Source: Colwellia sp. PAMC 21821 (GTDB taxonomy: Bacteria; Pseudomonadota; Gammaproteobacteria; Enterobacterales; Alteromonadaceae). Taken from it: a stretch of 64,000 nt of DNA. The notes beneath the pieces were generated by a model. That model ran no database searches and was not told the DNA's origin. It saw only the letters and a list, made by a program, of their open reading frames with translations. A program made the translations under genes and the position numbers. Shown piece after piece: positions 9,705-17,857 of this stretch (its first letter is position 1; the number at the start of each line of letters is the position of its first letter). The stretch spans positions 1,426,001 to 1,490,000 of the forward strand of contig NZ_CP014943.1 of NCBI RefSeq assembly GCF_002077175.1. The letters are read 5' to 3'.

Positions 9705-10718
9705 CTATAGGTCAAATTGTGCCTTGTCGAGTAAAATCAAAGCCGCTTTGCGTTGTTTAGCAATAACTTCTAGCGATAAATTATCGGCTTTGAATTGCCC
9801 CCAAGAAGCCACTAATTTAGAAGGCTTTACCCCTGGGCGTACCGGATATTCCATGTTTGTTTCAGCGTACATTTTTTGTGCTGGCTCTGACACTAGAAAG
9901 TTCATTAGTGCCAGCGCATTGGCTTTATTGGGTGCATATTTAGCCATGGCCATACCGGAAATATTTACATGGGCGCCACGATTTTTTTGATTAGGGAAGT
10001 TAATATTAACCGCATCTGCCCAAACCTTTTGCTTTTCATCTTTAAGCATATTACCAAAGTAGTAACTGTTACCTAACGATATGTCACATAAGTTTTGGTG
10101 AATAGCTTGAACTTGTGCGCGGTCACTACCTTGTGGCTTACGCGCTAAATTAGCTTTAACCTTTTCTAACCATGTCAAAGTATCGGCTTCACCGTGCTCT
10201 GCGATCATAGACGCGACTAATGCGACATTATAAGGATGCTTTCCACTGCGAGTACAAATTTTACCTCGGTATTTTTCATCAGCAAGATCTTCATAGTTAA
10301 AGTCAATTTTGCCTAACCGTTTTGCAGAATAAATATTACGTACGCGTGTTGTTAACGCATACCATGTATTATCTAAAGCTTTATATTGCGCTGGAATGGC
10401 CTCTGTCAGTTCAGTAGACTCAGCGGCTTGCAGTAAATCTTTTTCTTTTAACTCGATTAAGCGACTAATATCAGTGGTTAATAAAATATCAGCTGGGCTA
10501 TATTCGCCTTCGCGTGCCAATCGTTCAGCCATGCCTTGCTTGGCAAAGACTACATTAACCTTAATACCCGTTTCTTTAGTGAACTCATTAAATAAAGGCT
10601 CAACCAAAAACGGTTGTCGGTAAGAGTAAACATTAACATCGTCACTTGCTGCAACATTAATACTGGTACCTAAAAGTGCAACTAAAACAAAGGGAGAAAA
10701 CCAAATTTTATTCAACAT
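9705..10718 (-). CDS. fbpA: Periplasmic iron(III)-binding protein (FbpA/FutA family)
   Basis: This is the substrate-capturing subunit of the importer, exported to the periplasm. It has 337 residues with a cleavable signal peptide (about 1-24, cut after NVAA). The mature protein starts with DDVNVYSYRQP, matching the N-terminal VYSxR motif of FutA-type proteins. The tandem tyrosines Tyr219-Tyr220 (GNSYYFGNM) correspond to the conserved iron ligands of the family. It is the first gene of the operon; a possible promoter and Fur-like site lie upstream. Confidence 0.92.
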   Translation of the reverse strand: MLNKIWFSPFVLVALLGTSINVAASDDVNVYSYRQPFLVEPLFNEFTKETGIKVNVVFAKQGMAERLAREGEYSPADILLTTDISRLIELKEKDLLQAAESTELTEAIPAQYKALDNTWYALTTRVRNIYSAKRLGKIDFNYEDLADEKYRGKICTRSGKHPYNVALVASMIAEHGEADTLTWLEKVKANLARKPQGSDRAQVQAIHQNLCDISLGNSYYFGNMLKDEKQKVWADAVNINFPNQKNRGAHVNISGMAMAKYAPNKANALALMNFLVSEPAQKMYAETNMEYPVRPGVKPSKLVASWGQFKADNLSLEVIAKQRKAALILLDKAQFDL

Positions 10719-10766
10719 GTAGCCCGCCTGAACAATTCGAAAATTGATGAATTTATATTTTCCGTC

Positions 10767-10816
10767 AGACTAATCAAGATACCTTTCTCTGTCAAGGTTT
10801 TTGCGAACTATTCTCA
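10767..10816 (-). promoter_or_regulatory. Possible promoter and Fur-like box upstream of fbpA
   Basis: On the minus strand TGAGAATAGTTCGCA (10802-10816) matches the 7-1-7 Fur inverted repeat TGATAAT-N-ATTATCA at 10 of 14 positions. A perfect -35 TTGACA follows at 10790-10795, then after 17 bp a weak -10 TAGTCT (10767-10772). The position in front of an iron importer makes Fur control plausible, but the right half of the box is poor. Confidence 0.4.
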
Positions 10817-10900
10817 TTCAACTTTTATAGCGCTTATATGAAACGGATATAAATACGACTAATAAGCTCAAAAAACAAACTAAAGCTTCATCAAGATAAG

Positions 10901-11380
10901 TTATTTGCGAATTTTAGCCTGTAAAAAAGCCTGAGCTGACTTATCAAGGCAACGGTTGGAAATATAATGCCGATTATTATTACGGTTTATCAACCAACCA
11001 TTTTCTGTTGCAGTTATTTGGCTAATATCACTAAATTGCATCTTGTTATCGTTATAGAATGACGATATATGAATACAGTTATTATCAATTTTAAGGGTAA
11101 CTTCGGCTTTGGCGACTTTACTTAACATTTGGCGTGCAACCCACCACGATTTTTTATAGTGGCTACTAACAACTTCTAATATGCCTAAAGAAAAAACAAA
11201 CCAAGCAGCATAAGGATTAAGCTCTGAAAACATCACTAATCCAGCACCAATAAGCGTCAATAAAGCACCTTTACGATACATGGTAATCGGAGTTTGTACT
11301 TGAACAGATTCATCAAAGCATTCACCAAAATGAGATTTGTCTAATATAAAGCTTGTTTGATAACTAAAGGGCTGGGTCAT
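10901..11380 (-). CDS. Small membrane protein, YcxB-like
   Basis: A 159-residue protein without catalytic motifs. The N-terminal third is polar, two adjacent hydrophobic segments follow (about 38-52 and 57-72), and the C-terminal half is a predicted cytoplasmic domain of alternating strands with IHISSFYNDNKMQFSDISQI. This layout (polar start, two membrane helices, PH-like C-terminal domain with a W-x-I segment) resembles YcxB-like proteins, whose function is unknown. It stands alone on the minus strand between the iron importer and a dispersed repeat. The family assignment is tentative. Confidence 0.6.
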   Translation of the reverse strand: MTQPFSYQTSFILDKSHFGECFDESVQVQTPITMYRKGALLTLIGAGLVMFSELNPYAAWFVFSLGILEVVSSHYKKSWWVARQMLSKVAKAEVTLKIDNNCIHISSFYNDNKMQFSDISQITATENGWLINRNNNRHYISNRCLDKSAQAFLQAKIRK

Positions 11381-11431
11381 ATTACAATTATATTTTATGA
11401 AGTTGTGCGCATTTTACCAAACGGATCAATG

Positions 11432-11595
11432 TAATACCAATATGATTAATTAAGTGTTCTACTTTTCATGAGGAAAAATGGCTAATGACAAGGCATAAAA
11501 TGTAGTCAGTAGTTATGCTACTTATAAATTTTATAACGCCGTAATTAGTCATTTTCCCCATTAAAAATGAGCAGCTAATTAATCAACTTAGTCTA
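11432..11595. repeat. Dispersed palindromic repeat, full-length copy 1
   Basis: About 160 bp starting TAATACCAATATGATTAATT and ending near GCTAATTAATCAACTTAG. Nested inverted segments pair across the whole element: GATTAATTA with TAATTAATC, AAAATGGCTAAT with ATTAGTCATTTT, and GCATAAAAT with ATTTTATAACGCC, leaving a central AGTTATGCTACT. A second long copy is at 29951-30115, and shortened forms are at 12655-12740 and 56403-56430. No ORF is present, so it resembles a non-autonomous palindromic element. Confidence 0.75.
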
Positions 11596-11612
11596 ATGCT
11601 ACGTTTGGTATC

Positions 11613-12560
11613 TTACTGTGTTGCTGTATCAGTCGGGGGTAACTCGACAAGCCATTGACTAAATTCATCATCGTAGCGGCTAGCCCAACTTGTAATAAGC
11701 GCCTGATAGCCCGGCCAATTACCCGTTCGAGTGAAGTGCAGCATATGGTCTATTTGTTTACGATGATTTTCCATCATAAAACGTACGGCTAAATAGCCCC
11801 AACGATAAACCCGGTCTGTGCCAGTATTTGCATTACTGCTGGTATTAAATAACTCGCTCAACTTAAAACTGTTGGTTTTTGCTAGCGCAACTGCTTTCGG
11901 GTTGTTGGTTCCCCATGCTAGATACTCCCCTAAACCTTCAACCCACCAAACAATATGCGGATAGGGTAAATTTGGGCTTGGACAAAATTCGGGGCCAGCA
12001 TGGTCATCATGCAAACCATTGCAATAATCACCATACTTATTAAAACGGCCATCAAGATAATGAATATACTCATGAGATAAATTCCAAATTTTTCCTTCAC
12101 GCGCATAAGCTACAAATTCGGCGCGGTTATTATCTCGACTGGGATAGCCTTCCAAATACATGCCACCGTTATTCGTAGGCATAGTAAAATGTGCGCTTGC
12201 ATATTTAATAAATTCATCGCGATTAGCATAAATATTAGCCCGCATTTTATCGTTATAGTCATCGGCGACCGGTTTTCCTCTGGTAGCAAAGGTAAGGTGA
12301 AAGTGGTCTTCTTGGGCGATAAGTGCTTTACAAGCGTTAGCTAACTGCTTCGCACTCAAAGATTGAGAACGAATAACAATCGACTCATTACAATCCGTGA
12401 CTTGCTGCAATACTTCATCAACCGTATGCAATGCTTTAAGTGTTGATAATGAGGGGTTTTCGTTTGCTACAACCGACCACGCCATTAGCGCAGCCATATA
12501 CAAGCTTGCTAAAGGAAGGTTTTTTTTCAAGCAGCATTTTTTAAAAATGGAATTTTTCAA
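11613..12560 (-). CDS. Secreted M9-collagenase-like zinc metallopeptidase (stand-alone catalytic domain)
   Basis: A 315-residue exported protein. HEYIHYLDGRF at 163-173 is the HExxH zinc motif in the form seen in Vibrio and Clostridium collagenases (family M9), with Glu164 as the catalytic base. A downstream WWVEGLGEY (205-213) supplies the usual third acidic ligand. Known M9 enzymes are far larger and carry PKD or collagen-binding domains; here only the catalytic gluzincin-like part remains, so collagen as substrate is unproven. The start codon at 12560 appears to be TTG, preceded by TAGG 7 bp upstream, giving a Lys-rich signal peptide that ends near WSVVA. The first ATG lies about 20 codons in and would leave a poor signal peptide. 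Confidence 0.75.
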   Translation of the reverse strand: MKNSIFKKCCLKKNLPLASLYMAALMAWSVVANENPSLSTLKALHTVDEVLQQVTDCNESIVIRSQSLSAKQLANACKALIAQEDHFHLTFATRGKPVADDYNDKMRANIYANRDEFIKYASAHFTMPTNNGGMYLEGYPSRDNNRAEFVAYAREGKIWNLSHEYIHYLDGRFNKYGDYCNGLHDDHAGPEFCPSPNLPYPHIVWWVEGLGEYLAWGTNNPKAVALAKTNSFKLSELFNTSSNANTGTDRVYRWGYLAVRFMMENHRKQIDHMLHFTRTGNWPGYQALITSWASRYDDEFSQWLVELPPTDTATQ

Positions 12561-12654
12561 CGTAAGGCCTAGCTGTTAGTCATTTATATTTTGCCTATAA
12601 TATAATACAAAGTTGATTGATTATCTGCCCATTTTTAAATGGTTTACAATAACA

Positions 12655-12740
12655 TTCATACCAATTTTATTAATTACGTGATCTACTTTTTCATTTTATC
12701 CATTAAAAATGCCAAGCTGATTAATCAACTTGGCATTAGA
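12655..12740. repeat. Dispersed palindromic repeat, shortened copy
   Basis: The ends ATACCAATTTTATTAATTA and TGATTAATCAACTTGG match the ends of the full-length element at 11432-11595, but the central part is absent. CTACTTTTTCATTTTATCC joins directly to CATTAAAAATG. It lies between the M9-like peptidase gene and mdh. Confidence 0.65.
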
Positions 12741-12745
12741 CAATA

Positions 12746-12769
12746 AAAAACCGCGATAACGCGGTTTTT
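12746..12769 (-). terminator. Rho-independent terminator of mdh
   Basis: A stem CCGCG/CGCGG with a 4-base loop, extended by A5/T5 arms, ends 20 bp after the mdh stop. On the minus strand it is followed by a T run. Confidence 0.85.
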
Positions 12770-12789
12770 AATACAGAGCTTAGTAAAGA

Positions 12790-13725
12790 TTAGCCGTTGA
12801 TAAAATCAACACCTTCTTTAATATCTGCGTTTAATGTTGCAAGCATGTCATTTTTAGCTTTTTCTTCGAATGCACTTAGCGCGCCGTATGGCAATATTTC
12901 AACAATACCATTAACACCTAAACGTACTGGGTGAGCAAAAAATGGTGCATCACCACCTTCAACTTCAACGTAAGCGTAATCAACAACGTCTTCGCCTTGT
13001 AAACCTTTCACTAAAGATAAACAAAAACGAGCAGCAGCAGCGCCCATTGAAAGCGTAGCAGAACCGCCACCAGCTTTAGCGTTTACAACTTCAGTACCGG
13101 CATTTTGAATGCGTGGCGTTAACGCGGCAACTTCTTCATCAGAGAAAGTAACACCTTCAACTTGTGAAAGAAGTGGTAAAATTGTTGTACCTGAATGGCC
13201 ACCAATTACCGGGATTTTCACTTCGCTTACGTTCAAGCCTTTCAATTCAGCAATAAATGCTTCAGAGCGAATTACGTCAAGTGTTGTTACACCAAAAACA
13301 CGGTTTTTATCATAAGTACCGGCTTTTTTGAAAACTTCAGCAACAATTGGCACTGTACCGTTTACTGGGTTAGTAATAATACCAACTAACGCTTTAGGAC
13401 AGTTAGCAACAATGCCTTCTGCTAAAGTTTTAATAATACCCGCATTAACGGCAAATAAATCTGCACGGTCCATACCTGGTTTACGTGGCATGCCAGCAGG
13501 AATAATTACAATATCAGCACCTGTTAACGCGCCGGCTAAATCGTCAGCACCAAAACCAGCAACTTTCACTGCTGTAGGGATGTGTGATAAATCAACGGCA
13601 ACACCTGGAACTACTGGTGCAACGTCATATAAAGATAGCTCAGAACCCGCAGGTAATTGAGTTTTTAATAGTAAAGATAACGCTTGGCCTATTCCGCCAG
13701 CAGCGCCTAGCACAGCAACTTTCAT
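12790..13725 (-). CDS. mdh: Malate dehydrogenase (NAD)
   Basis: Malate dehydrogenase interconverts malate and oxaloacetate in the TCA cycle. The 311-residue protein is the E. coli Mdh type. It has the N-terminal Rossmann motif GAAGGIGQ (7-14), the substrate arginines in [20 protein letters not shown], the second substrate Arg in [10 protein letters not shown], and the catalytic His in [13 protein letters not shown] lies 8 bp before the ATG. It is divergent from argR, as in E. coli and many gammaproteobacteria. A strong terminator follows. Confidence 0.98.
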   Translation of the reverse strand: MKVAVLGAAGGIGQALSLLLKTQLPAGSELSLYDVAPVVPGVAVDLSHIPTAVKVAGFGADDLAGALTGADIVIIPAGMPRKPGMDRADLFAVNAGIIKTLAEGIVANCPKALVGIITNPVNGTVPIVAEVFKKAGTYDKNRVFGVTTLDVIRSEAFIAELKGLNVSEVKIPVIGGHSGTTILPLLSQVEGVTFSDEEVAALTPRIQNAGTEVVNAKAGGGSATLSMGAAAARFCLSLVKGLQGEDVVDYAYVEVEGGDAPFFAHPVRLGVNGIVEILPYGALSAFEEKAKNDMLATLNADIKEGVDFING

Positions 13726-13918
13726 TCGATGTCTCCGAAGATTTGAGTAATTACGTAAAAAATTTGTCGGCCAAAAGATATATTATAAACCGCCAAAAAA
13801 CAATGTTTATACTAATTCTATTACATTTATTCCCCGCTCAGCGCTTCATAACTTTAGTAGACTTAGTATTATTCACCTGTATTGACCTATAAGGATAACG
13901 TATAATAAAAATTGTGAA

Positions 13919-13936
13919 ATAATACTTAGGTATTAT
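13919..13936. promoter_or_regulatory. Inverted repeat upstream of argR
   Basis: ATAATAC-TTAG-GTATTAT is a perfect 7-bp inverted repeat 45 bp before the argR start, just downstream of a TATAAT at 13901-13906. It is an operator candidate, possibly for ArgR itself, though it does not match the E. coli ARG box (TGAAT/ATTCA) well. Confidence 0.35.
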
Positions 13937-13981
13937 AAACCAATAATAGTCGACCATAATTTTATCACTTAGTGGACCTAT

Positions 13982-14455
13982 ATGAGCGGACAACAAAAAC
14001 AAGAAGCTTTAGTGCAAGCATTCAAAGATTTATTAAACCAGGAACAGTTTAGTTCACAGGGTGATATTGCCGAGGCTTTAAAAGCTCAAGGGTTTGAGAA
14101 TATCAGCCAATCTAAAGTATCACGTATGTTAAGTAAGTTTGGTGCTGTAAGAACGCGCAATGCCCGCCAAGAAATGGTTTATTGCTTGCCTGCAGAGTTA
14201 GGCATGCCTACAGCTAAAAGCCCGCTTAAGCAACTCGTACTCGATATTGAGCACAACGACGTGATGATCATTATTAGAACCAGTCCTGGTGCGGCTCAAT
14301 TAATCGCGCGTTTACTAGATAGTTTAAGTAAAAGTGATGGTGTGCTTGGCACAATTGCGGGAGACGATACTATTTTTATTGCCCCCACTAATGTCAAAGC
14401 AATTAAACAAACCATTTCTCGACTTGAAGCGTTGTTTTTAAAGAATTTAACTTAA
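13982..14455 (+). CDS. argR: Arginine repressor ArgR
   Basis: ArgR is the hexameric arginine-dependent repressor of arginine biosynthesis and a cofactor in site-specific recombination. The 157 residues comprise the N-terminal winged helix ([29 protein letters not shown], about 27-55, with the SQSKVSR recognition helix) and the C-terminal oligomerisation and arginine-binding domain containing [12 protein letters not shown] and GDDTIFI. The gene is divergent from mdh, the conserved neighbour. Confidence 0.97.
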   Translation: MSGQQKQEALVQAFKDLLNQEQFSSQGDIAEALKAQGFENISQSKVSRMLSKFGAVRTRNARQEMVYCLPAELGMPTAKSPLKQLVLDIEHNDVMIIIRTSPGAAQLIARLLDSLSKSDGVLGTIAGDDTIFIAPTNVKAIKQTISRLEALFLKNLT

Positions 14456-14509
14456 CTTAACTATTAACTGTTATTAATGCGGGTTATTGTTGATTAGATT
14501 TATGGCGGC

Positions 14510-14545
14510 GTAACGCTATACATTTTCAAAAAAATATAGCGTTAC
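14510..14545 (+). terminator. Hairpin downstream of argR
   Basis: GTAACGCTATA (14510-14520) and TATAGCGTTAC (14535-14545) form a perfect 11-bp stem with a 14-base A-rich loop, 55 bp past the argR stop. No T tract follows, so it may be a factor-dependent terminator, an RNA stabiliser or a leftover palindrome. Confidence 0.35.
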
Positions 14546-14715
14546 AACGCGTGCCAATCTCACTGAGCATCAGGCATTTCTACTGGTTAAAAAAAACAAT
14601 TACTGCGTTATTTATTTAATCATGAGAACAGAGGATTATTAAATAAATATCTTTTCATTGGCGATTTTCCTTGCGGATAAAATAGACCCGCTAATTAAAT
14701 GAAATTGATTTAGCA

Positions 14716-15639
14716 CTATTCGCCAAGCTGCGCCAAAACATTTAAACTTGGCACAAAAAACGCCGCACCTGTCTCAGCTTGAGTATATTTAAGCAGATGA
14801 TCACTATGGCCATGAGCATCACCACTGATCATACTTTTAAGCATTAATTCGAAAGGCTCAGGTGTGTGGCAGTAAGACACAAAAAACAATCCCTGCAGTT
14901 TCATATCGCCATAAGGCATACTTTGCCGCAATATTTCAAGACTATTACCTTCACTATCTTTTAAGTTAACGCGCTTAATATGAGACGTTGGTGCTTTATT
15001 TTCTTCTGAGTACTCATCATTATTAACTTTGGTCCGTGAGAAAACATCTTCTTGTTCTTTAACTTCCAATGAGTTCCACAAATTTAAGTTGTGTCGATAA
15101 CGCTGAATATGTAAGTAACTGCCAGCTGCAAACTCGGGATCTTGTTCTTCATTAATCAGGGCAACTCGACGACGATGATGACCTTGTGGATTTTCGGTGC
15201 CATCAACAAAGCCACTTAAATCACGACCGTCTAAAAAGCGAAACGATCGAACTTGCTCGACTAATTCAACACTATCAGCCAATAACTGACAAACTTTTGT
15301 CGCTACAATATGATTGACGTCAGCTCGGTCACCACGAATTTCAATATAAAGATCATAGTTATTCGCAGGTGCAGTTCGATCTTCTATCGCCATTTCTGGA
15401 AATTGTCGCAAGTGTTTTGGCCGACCGTTAGGATACAATTCATCCCAAAAATTGGTGCCAATAGCGACAACACCCGCTAAATTAGCTTCTGAAAAGCGGT
15501 CAGCATATTTATCAAATAAAGCGGGTAAACGGGATAGAGCTTTACGTAAAAATAAATTTTTATCATCTAAAGCATTAAATAATAAATAATATCCATGAAG
15601 ACTGGGCTCCGCACAAACGCCAAACTGCTCTCTTGCCAT
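14716..15639 (-). CDS. Dyp-type peroxidase (YfeX-like)
   Basis: A heme peroxidase of the dye-decolorizing family, predicted cytoplasmic because no signal peptide is present. The family motif GxxDG appears as SGFVDGTENPQG with the distal Asp, and the proximal heme ligand is the His in TSHIKRVN. QSMPYGDMKLQGLFFVSYCHTPEPFE matches the C-terminal part of YfeX. At about 308 residues it has the usual length of the short bacterial class. I place the start at the ATG 15637-15639 (MAREQFG), because homologues begin there; a GTG four codons earlier (15651) is also open. It is followed by a non-coding stretch and is not obviously in an operon. Confidence 0.9.
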   Translation of the reverse strand: MAREQFGVCAEPSLHGYYLLFNALDDKNLFLRKALSRLPALFDKYADRFSEANLAGVVAIGTNFWDELYPNGRPKHLRQFPEMAIEDRTAPANNYDLYIEIRGDRADVNHIVATKVCQLLADSVELVEQVRSFRFLDGRDLSGFVDGTENPQGHHRRRVALINEEQDPEFAAGSYLHIQRYRHNLNLWNSLEVKEQEDVFSRTKVNNDEYSEENKAPTSHIKRVNLKDSEGNSLEILRQSMPYGDMKLQGLFFVSYCHTPEPFELMLKSMISGDAHGHSDHLLKYTQAETGAAFFVPSLNVLAQLGE

Positions 15640-15779
15640 GTAACAATCCACTCATAAATATATCGATTAATTTCTTAATTTTACACAGTTTATTACTAAT
15701 GGCAGTAAACTTTGAAAATTATTTATTATTTTTGTGAGCTTTTAGCTTGTTCGAGCAAATTTCAAGGCTGGAAAATAAT

Positions 15780-15807
15780 AAGCCTGTGTACGTTAATACA
15801 CAGGCTT
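15780..15807 (-). terminator. Terminator of the glnK-amtB operon
   Basis: AAGCCTGTGTA and TACACAGGCTT form a perfect 11-bp stem with a 6-base loop, 33 bp past the amtB stop. On the minus strand the stem is followed by ATTATTTT. Confidence 0.8.
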
Positions 15808-15840
15808 AGGTTACCAAATAATTTATACCAAGTTGATTAC

Positions 15841-17106
15841 TTAGCCGCGAGTAAACTCTGGATAGGCTTCCATACCACAATCAGATTGATCACAACCTTC
15901 ATATTCTTCGTCTTCGCTAACTCTGATACCAATAACTTTTTTCAGCACAAACCAGACTACAAAACTGGTCGCAAACACCCATACAAAAATGGTTGCAGCG
16001 CCGATTAATTGCCCGCTGATGCTCGATGCACTGTTCGTTACAGGCACTAACAACAAGCCCAGTAAACCCACTACACCGTGTACTGATATTGCGCCAACCG
16101 GATCATCAATTTTTATTTTATCCAAGCCAATAATAGACAGCACAACAACAATACCCGCCATTGCGCCAAACAATGTTGCTTGTATAGGTGTTGGGGTTGA
16201 TGGTTCAGCCGTTATGACGACTAATCCTGCTAACGCGCCATTTAACACCATGGTTAAATCTGCTTTTTTAAATAACACTTTAGCTAAAATCAATGCGGCT
16301 ACAGCACCCGCTGCTGCTGAAGCATTAGTATTTAGAAACACCATGGCCACTGAGTGTGAGCTGGCAATATCGCCCAGTTTTAATACTGAACCACCATTAA
16401 AACCAAACCACCCCATCCATAAAATAAATGTCCCTAAGGTCGCCATAGGCAAATTAGAACCTGGTATTGCGTTTATTTGACCATTTTTACCGTATTTACC
16501 TTTACGTGCGCCCAATAAAATAACACCCGCTAGTGCCGCAGCGGCACCGGCCATGTGCACAATACCCGAACCAGCAAAGTCTGAGAATCCAAGTTCAGAT
16601 AACGTATATAAACCAAAAACGGCATTGCCACCCCAAGTCCAGCTACCTTCCATTGGATAGATAACCCCCGTTAACACAACAGCAAAAGCTAAAAATGCCC
16701 ATAGTTTCATACGCTCAGCTACTGCACCTGAAACAATTGACATAGCTGTTGCTACGAAAACTACTTGGAAAAAGAAATCAGATGCCGCTGAATATATTGC
16801 GGCACCGGTAAAACCATCTTCACGGGTAGAAAAATCGGCTAATACTTTTGCAGGGTCAACCGTTTCTATACCTGATAAAAACATGCCGCCACCATACATA
16901 ATGTCGTAACCAACAAATAAGTACATCATGCAGGCAATAGCATAAAGCGCGACATTTTTAGTCAAAATTTCGGTGGTATTTTTAGCTCTAACTAAACCCG
17001 CTTCTAACATCGAAAAGCCTGCAGCCATCCACATTACTAGCGCGCCACAAATTAGAAAGTAAAAAGTGTCCATTGCGTACTGAAGTTGAAAAATATTTTG
17101 TTCCAT
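15841..17106 (-). CDS. amtB: Ammonium transporter AmtB
   Basis: AmtB is a trimeric inner-membrane channel for ammonium. The 421-residue protein has about 11 membrane segments. The twin pore histidines are present at His184 (GSGIVHMAG) and His343 (ISVHGVVG), as is the family signature DFAGSGIVHMAGAAAALAG. The N-terminus has no obvious cleaved signal peptide. It lies 10 bp downstream of glnK; the PII protein blocks the channel when nitrogen is plentiful. The C-terminal tail is acidic and cytoplasmic. Confidence 0.97.
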   Translation of the reverse strand: MEQNIFQLQYAMDTFYFLICGALVMWMAAGFSMLEAGLVRAKNTTEILTKNVALYAIACMMYLFVGYDIMYGGGMFLSGIETVDPAKVLADFSTREDGFTGAAIYSAASDFFFQVVFVATAMSIVSGAVAERMKLWAFLAFAVVLTGVIYPMEGSWTWGGNAVFGLYTLSELGFSDFAGSGIVHMAGAAAALAGVILLGARKGKYGKNGQINAIPGSNLPMATLGTFILWMGWFGFNGGSVLKLGDIASSHSVAMVFLNTNASAAAGAVAALILAKVLFKKADLTMVLNGALAGLVVITAEPSTPTPIQATLFGAMAGIVVVLSIIGLDKIKIDDPVGAISVHGVVGLLGLLLVPVTNSASSISGQLIGAATIFVWVFATSFVVWFVLKKVIGIRVSEDEEYEGCDQSDCGMEAYPEFTRG

Positions 17107-17116
17107 GAGTTTGCTC

Positions 17117-17470
<354 letters not shown>

Positions 17471-17489
17471 TTATTATTAACCTTTACAT

Positions 17490-17505
17490 ATCAAGCTTTA
17501 TGCCA
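17490..17505 (-). promoter_or_regulatory. Sigma-54 (RpoN) promoter of glnK-amtB
   Basis: On the minus strand TGGCATAAAGCTTGAT aligns without gaps to the sigma-54 consensus TGGCAC-N5-TTGCW. It has the invariant GG at -24 and TTG at -12, but A replaces the C of the -12 GC. It lies 35 bp before the glnK start codon. Confidence 0.65.
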
Positions 17506-17559
17506 GAAAAAATAAACAATAAAAAACAATACCATAGCTATTTTTCAGTCCATATTCCC

Positions 17560-17574
17560 GCACCACGACAGTGC
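17560..17574 (-). promoter_or_regulatory. NtrC-type binding site
   Basis: GCAC-N7-GTGC (read GCACTGTCGTGGTGC on the minus strand) matches the NtrC operator form seen upstream of E. coli glnA and glnK. It is 55 bp upstream of the -24 element, a usual enhancer distance. A further half site (GCACCA on the minus strand) occurs about 20-35 bp upstream. Confidence 0.65.
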
Positions 17575-17726
17575 GCATGAAAATGATTTGTAAGCTGCTG
17601 GTGCAATATTCTTGCAAAAAATGATCTACAGGAAGTAATTTGAATAAGTAGAAAGGAGGTAACTGAAGTTAATATAAAATACCGGAGCGGTAGTTAGTTT
17701 TAAGAGTAAAGGCCTAAGCCTAGAAC

Positions 17727-17799
17727 TAGATATATAGATATAGATATAGATATAGATATATAGATATAGAGATAGATATATAGATATAGAGATATAGAT
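17727..17799. repeat. GATATA-type microsatellite
   Basis: A 73-bp tract composed almost only of TAGATA/TATAGA units with occasional GAGATA variants. It lies in the 402-bp gap between glnK and the HDOD gene, about 150 bp upstream of the NtrC-type site. The rest of this gap (17575-17726 and 17800-17857) shows no gene. A perfect Shine-Dalgarno-like AAGGAGGT on the plus strand at 17653-17660 is not followed by a start codon. Confidence 0.85.
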
Positions 17800-17857
17800 T
17801 TAATGTTTCGACACGTAATTTGAGTAAGCAGGGGAAGCTTATGTATAGACATAATTA

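Noticed and set aside
13584..13892. Plus-strand ORF over the mdh start and promoter region
   Set aside because: It is antisense to mdh over most of its first part and has no homology pattern or ribosome site.
17653..17660. Perfect Shine-Dalgarno-like AAGGAGGT on the plus strand
   Set aside because: No start codon follows at a workable distance, and no ORF continues; it is chance in an AT-rich gap.
17727..17799. Possible CRISPR or tandem-repeat locus
   Set aside because: The units are 6 bp with no spacers; it is a simple microsatellite.
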